9,567 nt of DNA from an uncultured Oscillospiraceae bacterium (lineage in GTDB: Bacteria; Bacillota; Clostridia; Oscillospirales; Oscillospiraceae), in contig CANRBW010000051.1 of the NCBI GenBank assembly GCA_947628975.1, forward strand, positions 1-9,567, given 5' to 3'. Every line of letters begins with the position of its first letter. Positions within the stretch are counted from its first letter, which is position 1. Position numbers and translations under genes: made by a program. Positions 5,891 through 9,567 of the stretch are shown one piece after another. The notes beneath the pieces were generated by a model. It had not been told where the DNA came from and did no database searches. It saw only the letters and a list, made by a program, of their open reading frames with translations.

Positions 5891-6211
5891 ATGGCGTCAA
5901 GCAGGGAGTATTTGGAGTTTATTTTGGGGCAATTATCCGAATTGGATGAAGTGACATATCGGGCTATGATGGGGGAATTTATCCTCTATTACCGCGGCAA
6001 GATCGTAGGCGGCATCTACGATGACCGGCTGCTGGTCAAACCGGTCCCGGCGGCGGTCCGCTATATGCCAGCGGCGAACTATGAACGCCCCTATGAGGGG
6101 GCGAAAGAGATGCTGCTGGTGGAAGAAGTGGACGACAGGGAGTTTTTGACCGGTCTATTTCACGCCATGTATGAGGAGTTGCCGGCGGCAAAGCCGAAAG
6201 GGAAGAAATAG
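5891..6211 (+). CDS. TfoX/Sxy N-terminal domain protein
   Basis: The 106-residue protein is a single TfoX N-terminal domain. Residues 22-50 (TYRAMMGEFILYYRGKIVGGIYDDRLLVK) match the family core of a methionine/glycine turn followed by beta strands, and the C-terminus ends in a lysine-rich tail (PAAKPKGKK). In gamma-proteobacteria TfoX/Sxy activates competence genes, but those proteins also have a C-terminal domain missing here. Stand-alone N-domain proteins are widespread in Firmicutes with no settled role, so a competence function should not be assumed. ATG 5891 is chosen for GGAGG at 5879-5883, seven bases upstream, and because longer in-frame starts overlap the promoter. The early part is AT-richer than the flanks (27 G+C of 60 in the line at 5941). 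The next gene starts 12 bases after its stop, suggesting one transcript. Confidence 0.9.
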   Translation: MASSREYLEFILGQLSELDEVTYRAMMGEFILYYRGKIVGGIYDDRLLVKPVPAAVRYMPAANYERPYEGAKEMLLVEEVDDREFLTGLFHAMYEELPAAKPKGKK

Positions 6212-6223
6212 AGGGAGGGCGGT

Positions 6224-7654
6224 ATGTACGAATTTCTCCGGCAGGCGCTGAGTCTGCTGCGGCAGGCGGCTCTGCCCGCCCTGGCCGCGCTGGCGGTGGG
6301 GACGGCGGCGCTGGCGCTCTGGTGGCGGCGGCGCCGCCGCCACGGGCAGCCCTTCCCCTGGAGACGGGCGGCGGCCCTGGTCCTCCTGCTGGGCGAACTG
6401 GCCGCGCTGGCGGCGATCACCCTTCTGACCCGGCTGGACGGCCCCTCCCTGGGTGTCCAGCCCTATCCCTTTTTGGCCTTTTGGGAGGCGTGGAACGCCT
6501 TCACCCTCAAGACCTGGCTGAACCCCCTGCTGAACGTGGCCATGTTCCTCCCCCTGGGGGTACTGCTCCCTCTGGCGGCGCCGCCGTTCCGCCGGTGGTA
6601 TCTCACCCTGGCGGCGGGGGCGGGCCTCTCCCTGGGGATCGAACTGCTCCAGCTCTGGCTGGGGCGCGGGCAGGCCGACGTGGACGACCTGATGTGCAAC
6701 ACCCTGGGGACCATGCTGGGATACTGCCTGTGCGCTCTGGGCCGGCACCTCCGGGACCGGCGCTGGCGGCGGGCGGCGGGGTGCGCCCTTCTCCCCGCCC
6801 TGTGCGCCGCCGCCCTGGCCGGGGTGTTCCTGGTCTACGCTCTCCGGCCCTACGGCAATCTGGCGGACGCGCCCATCTACCCCGCCCGCGCCGGGTCGGT
6901 CCGGTGGGAGGCGGCCTGTTCCCTGTCCGACCGGTCGGGCCAGGCCGGGGTGTACTGGGCTGCGCCCTACACCCGGAGCGACTGCGACGCCTTCGCCACC
7001 GCCTTCCTGGCCCGGCAGGGGACCCCCCTGGACCGGGCGGAGGCCGACGTGATCTACTATGACGACTTCGCCTTCTACTCCGACCACGCCACCTACGCCC
7101 TGACGGTCTACTACCATGACCGCTCCTACTCCTACCACGACTACCGGGTGGACCTCTCCGCCGCCGGGGAGGCGTCCGCCACGGAGGAGACCCTCCGGGC
7201 CGCCCTGGCGGCCAGGGGGATCGACCTCCCCGGGGAGGCGGCGTTCGACCCGGTGGACCGGGAGCGGGGGATCTACGCCTTCCGGGCAAACTCCCTCGCC
7301 GAGGACGGCGCGCTGGTGAACGGGGAGCTGACCTGTCACCTGGCCGAGGGCGGCGCGCTGAGACAGGTGGACAGCACCCTCCTCTCCTGCCCCGCGGTGG
7401 CCGACGCCCCGGTGATCTCACAGCGGGAGGCCTATCTCCGCCTGCGCGCGGGGCGGTTCTCCTGGCGGGACGTGCCCTCCTTCAACGCCATGGCCCCCCG
7501 GAGCGAGCGGGTCCTGGCCTGTGAGCTGGGGTATCTGACCGACAGCAAGGGCTACCGCCAGCCGGTTTACTTCTTCACCCTCTCCGACGAGTATGACCAG
7601 TCGGCGCGGGGCGGCCAGGGCTGGACCACCTTTGTGCCCGCCCTGGCGGGCTAG
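6224..7654 (+). CDS. VanZ-family membrane protein with large C-terminal domain
   Basis: The first ~210 of 476 residues form a VanZ-like membrane domain. Hydrophobic segments lie at about 15-34, 47-68, 99-119, 125-147, 159-173 and 184-207. Family motifs are present: N104-x3-F108-x-P110-x-G112, E140-x2-Q143, and D152-x-D154-D155-x3-N159-x2-G162. VanZ itself gives low-level teicoplanin resistance; most relatives have no known function, so resistance is not implied. From ~210 to the end lies a polar, aromatic-rich domain without recognised motifs, probably extracytoplasmic; this makes it longer than a minimal VanZ protein of about 160-200 residues. The ATG follows GGGAGGG at 6213-6219 and is 12 bases after the TfoX-domain gene. 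Codon use returns to chromosome-like GC (43 of 60 in the line at 6661), so the gene probably belongs to the host backbone even if now co-transcribed with its neighbour. Confidence 0.9.
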   Translation: MYEFLRQALSLLRQAALPALAALAVGTAALALWWRRRRRHGQPFPWRRAAALVLLLGELAALAAITLLTRLDGPSLGVQPYPFLAFWEAWNAFTLKTWLNPLLNVAMFLPLGVLLPLAAPPFRRWYLTLAAGAGLSLGIELLQLWLGRGQADVDDLMCNTLGTMLGYCLCALGRHLRDRRWRRAAGCALLPALCAAALAGVFLVYALRPYGNLADAPIYPARAGSVRWEAACSLSDRSGQAGVYWAAPYTRSDCDAFATAFLARQGTPLDRAEADVIYYDDFAFYSDHATYALTVYYHDRSYSYHDYRVDLSAAGEASATEETLRAALAARGIDLPGEAAFDPVDRERGIYAFRANSLAEDGALVNGELTCHLAEGGALRQVDSTLLSCPAVADAPVISQREAYLRLRAGRFSWRDVPSFNAMAPRSERVLACELGYLTDSKGYRQPVYFFTLSDEYDQSARGGQGWTTFVPALAG

Positions 7655-7701
7655 GGCGGGATAGTTTCCGCGCGGGCGGACGGGATAGGGCCTGCATATA
7701 A

Positions 7702-7748
7702 AGACGAAAGCCGTCCGGGAAGGAGTCCTTCCCGGACGGCTTTCGTCT
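7702..7748. terminator. Bidirectional terminator hairpin between convergent genes
   Basis: A 23-bp perfect inverted repeat (7702-7724 with 7726-7748) is centred on G7725; in RNA the innermost bases would open as the loop. It sits between the stops of the VanZ-like gene (+) and the pseudouridine synthase gene (-). On the minus strand the stem is followed by a TTATATGC-type stretch; on the plus strand only CTCTGCC follows, so neither side has a long T run. Confidence 0.75.
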
Positions 7749-7768
7749 CTGCCGGCGGAGCCTGGGGG

Positions 7769-8671
7769 TCATTGGGGGGCCCGGTCGGGCTCCCGGAAGA
7801 GGCGGTTGAAGTCCCTGGGCTTGCGGGAGCGCAGGGCCACGGTCTGGCCAGTAAATGGGTGGATAAAGGTCAGCTTGTGGGCGTGGAGGCAGAGCCGGCC
7901 GATGGGGCTCTTGGGCCCGCCGTAGCGCCTGTCCCCCACCACCGGACAGCCCAGGTCCCCCATGTGGACCCGGATCTGGTTCTTCCGCCCGGTCTGGAGG
8001 TAGAGCTCCAGAAGGCTGTAGGTCCCGTTGCTTTTGACCAGGCGGTACCCGGTGATCGCCTCCTTCCCCTCCTTGCAGGGGCCGGGGACGGAGTAGACCA
8101 GATGGGTGCGGGTCTCCCGGAGCCAGGAGCGGACCACGTCCTCCTCCTGGGGCGGACGGCCCGCCACCACCGCCAGATAGCCCCGCTCCCGCACCGCGTC
8201 CGCCCAGTGGTCCTGAAGGGCCTTTTGCGTCTCCCGGCTCTTGGCGAAGAGGAGCAGGCCGGAGGTGTCCTGGTCCAGGCGGTGGACCACGAAGACCCTG
8301 GCTTCCGGGTGGGCGATCCGGACGTGGTCGGAGACCAGGCGGTAGGCGGTGCGGCCGCCCTGGCCGCCGCTGGACACCGTCAGGAGCCCCGCGGGCTTTT
8401 CGATGGCCAACAGCCACTCATCCTCATAGCAGATGGGGAAGGGCAGGTCCGCCGGAGCCGGGGCGTCCGGGGGCAGCAGGGTGACCACGCTGGCGGGGGT
8501 CAGGGGGACGTCGTGCCGGGTGACCACGGCGCCGTCCACCAGCACCTGCCGGTGGGTCAGCAGATTCTTGATCGCGTTCCTGGACTTGCCCTTCACCGTC
8601 TCCAGCAGGAAGGGCAGCAGGGTGGTCTCCACCGCCGGGCGCAGCTGGCGGCGCTCCTGGGAGGTCTTCAC
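7769..8671 (-). CDS. RluA-family rRNA/tRNA pseudouridine synthase with S4 domain
   Basis: This enzyme isomerises uridine to pseudouridine in structured RNA, most likely rRNA. The 300-residue protein has an S4 RNA-binding domain at about 12-68 (LPFLLETVKGKSRNAIKNLL then HRQVLVDGAVV), then the catalytic domain: EKPAGLLTV near 81-89, the signature HRLDQDTSG at 120-128 with D123 as catalytic aspartate, and the later LQTGRKNQIRVHM with GCPVVGDRRYGG. The open frame continues far upstream, but that part is a shadow of dnaE. The real start is GTG at 8671-8669, preceded by AAAGGAGGA (complement of 8678-8686) six bases away. Its GTG overlaps the dnaE TGA as GTGA, so translation is probably coupled. The RluD-like layout does not tell the exact target uridine. 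Confidence 0.93.
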   Translation of the reverse strand: MKTSQERRQLRPAVETTLLPFLLETVKGKSRNAIKNLLTHRQVLVDGAVVTRHDVPLTPASVVTLLPPDAPAPADLPFPICYEDEWLLAIEKPAGLLTVSSGGQGGRTAYRLVSDHVRIAHPEARVFVVHRLDQDTSGLLLFAKSRETQKALQDHWADAVRERGYLAVVAGRPPQEEDVVRSWLRETRTHLVYSVPGPCKEGKEAITGYRLVKSNGTYSLLELYLQTGRKNQIRVHMGDLGCPVVGDRRYGGPKSPIGRLCLHAHKLTFIHPFTGQTVALRSRKPRDFNRLFREPDRAPQ

Positions 8672-9567
8672 GCCCTCTCCTCCTTTACTACCACGTTTTC
8701 CTCCCCCAGGACCTCCCGCAGCTCCTGGAGCAGGGCAGGGTCCAGCTGACAGGCGGCCCCCAGCCGCCTCCCCTCCCCGGCCAGGTAGATCACCGCCCGC
8801 TCCTCCCCCGGAAAGAGGGAGAACAGGCACTTGACCCGCCGCAGGTGGGGGTCGGCGCTGTCCCGCAGACGCAGAAACAGCTTCCGCCGGGGCCCCTCCG
8901 GCTCCGGGCGCTCCTCCCCGTCCCCCTCCAACAGGGCCACGCTGTCGCACAGGACCTGGGGGGCCTTCTCGTCCCGCACGGAGAGTTTCCCGGTGACCAG
9001 CACGGGGAAGTTGGGCCGGAGGTAGCTCCCCGCGTCGTTGAGGGTCCGGGAGAAGACCAGCAGCTCCATGGCCCCTGTGGCGTCCTCCAGGGTCACATAG
9101 GCCATGAGGGAGTTGTTCTTGGTGGTCTTGGTCTTCACCGCCGTGACGATCCCCGCCAGGGTGACGCTCTGGCCGTCCCGGTAGGGCCCCGCCGCCTCCT
9201 CCTGGGCGAAGGAGGCCAGGATGGGCCCGATGGCCTGGGCCCGCTTCTCCCTGGCGACGCGGCTGTACTCGTCCATAGGGTGGCCGGAGAGGTAGAGGCC
9301 GGTGACCTCCTTCTCCATGAGCATCCGCTCCCGCCGGGTGTACTCCGGCAGGTCGGGCAGGGCGATCTCCGGAACGGTGACGGTGGCCTCGCCCCCGCCG
9401 CCAAAGAGGTCGAACTGCCCCTCCAGGGAGGTGCGGCGGGCCTCCCCCACCGCCCCGGCCACCGCGTCGCACACCTGCATGAGCTGGCTGCGCCGCGCGC
9501 CGGTGGAGTCGAAGGCGCCGGAGCGGATCAGGCTCTCCAGCACCCGCTTGTTCAGGTCGTAGTCGTA
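8668..9567 (-). CDS. dnaE: DNA polymerase III alpha subunit, C-terminal part
   Basis: The catalytic subunit of a replicative polymerase; only the last 299 residues are inside the window and the frame stays open through the edge (Y-D-Y-D-L-N-K-R-V-L-E). Visible landmarks are LIRSGAFDSTGARRSQLM, typical of the helix-hairpin-helix end of the fingers region, then FDLFGGG and the RRERMLMEKEVTGLYLSGHPMDEY segment that is strongly conserved in DnaE. An OB-fold follows (VTLAGIVTAVKTKTTKNNSLMAYVTLED, then GAMELLVFSRT). The end is a Firmicutes-style C-terminal domain finishing LGEENVVVKEERA. It lacks the longer tau-binding tail of proteobacterial DnaE. It overlaps the downstream pseudouridine synthase by four bases and is presumably its promoter source. 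Confidence 0.95.
   Translation of the reverse strand, partial: YDYDLNKRVLESLIRSGAFDSTGARRSQLMQVCDAVAGAVGEARRTSLEGQFDLFGGGGEATVTVPEIALPDLPEYTRRERMLMEKEVTGLYLSGHPMDEYSRVAREKRAQAIGPILASFAQEEAAGPYRDGQSVTLAGIVTAVKTKTTKNNSLMAYVTLEDATGAMELLVFSRTLNDAGSYLRPNFPVLVTGKLSVRDEKAPQVLCDSVALLEGDGEERPEPEGPRRKLFLRLRDSADPHLRRVKCLFSLFPGEERAVIYLAGEGRRLGAACQLDPALLQELREVLGEENVVVKEERA

Noticed and set aside
3228..6223. Second copy of the ssrA 3' end as attR of an integrated element
   Set aside because: Scanning downstream for CGGCTCCACCA-like sequence found nothing beyond short partial matches (such as CTCCACC at 3282), and no integrase gene is present.
6155..7339. 394-codon minus-strand open frame opposite the VanZ-like gene
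   Set aside because: Low-complexity Gly/Pro/Arg/Gln composition typical of antisense frames in GC-rich DNA; the plus strand has motifs, membrane segments and a ribosome binding site.
7769..9472. Very long minus-strand frame covering the pseudouridine synthase and most of dnaE
   Set aside because: The upstream half is Gly/Arg/Pro-rich shadow of dnaE in another frame; the real start is GTG 8671 with its own ribosome binding site.
1..9567. CRISPR array, tRNA or rRNA genes, insertion sequence
   Set aside because: No regularly spaced repeats, no tRNA fold other than the tmRNA domain, and no transposase frame were seen.

Overview
The window reads as the chromosome of a GC-rich, gut-type member of the Clostridia, most likely Oscillospiraceae (Flavonifractor / Pseudoflavonifractor / Lawsonibacter-like). 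I infer this from the strong GCC/CTG/GAC codon preference, the Firmicutes-type AAAGGAGG ribosome binding sites, the SmpB-tmRNA pair, the Firmicutes-style DnaE C-terminus, and a surface protein resembling those linked to S-layer homology proteins in this family. Genus is inference; no search was run.

Layout. (1) 2-1705, +: C-terminal part of a large secreted or surface protein, ended by a hairpin terminator. (2) 1745-3350, +: a trans-translation block with a near-consensus promoter, smpB, a cyclophilin-type peptidyl-prolyl isomerase, then the tmRNA gene ssrA, followed by two strong hairpins. (3) About 3239-6211, +: a stretch of visibly lower GC (hand counts of 60-base lines give 45-55%, against 72-78% in the flanks). 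It carries a broken gene for a five-repeat zinc-ribbon protein with an embedded Vsr-like nuclease domain, a small DUF5104-type lipoprotein with its own promoter, and a TfoX N-domain protein with its own promoter. (4) 6224-7654, +: a VanZ-family membrane protein with a large C-terminal domain, back at host GC. (5) 7702-7748: a 23-bp perfect inverted repeat between convergent genes. (6) 7769-9567, -: an RluA-family pseudouridine synthase translationally coupled (GTGA overlap) to the 3' end of dnaE.

How they work together. SmpB and tmRNA form the ribosome-rescue ribonucleoprotein, and the cyclophilin between them probably shares the transcript. The low-GC stretch begins at the tmRNA 3' end, a well-known integration target, and looks acquired. 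Its nuclease gene has lost one A in a homopolymer and also lacks the glutamate I would expect at the start of the nuclease domain. No integrase or second attachment site is visible. I do not see a complete undescribed system. The best candidate for a second look is the zinc-ribbon/Vsr-like gene beside ssrA together with its frameshift.
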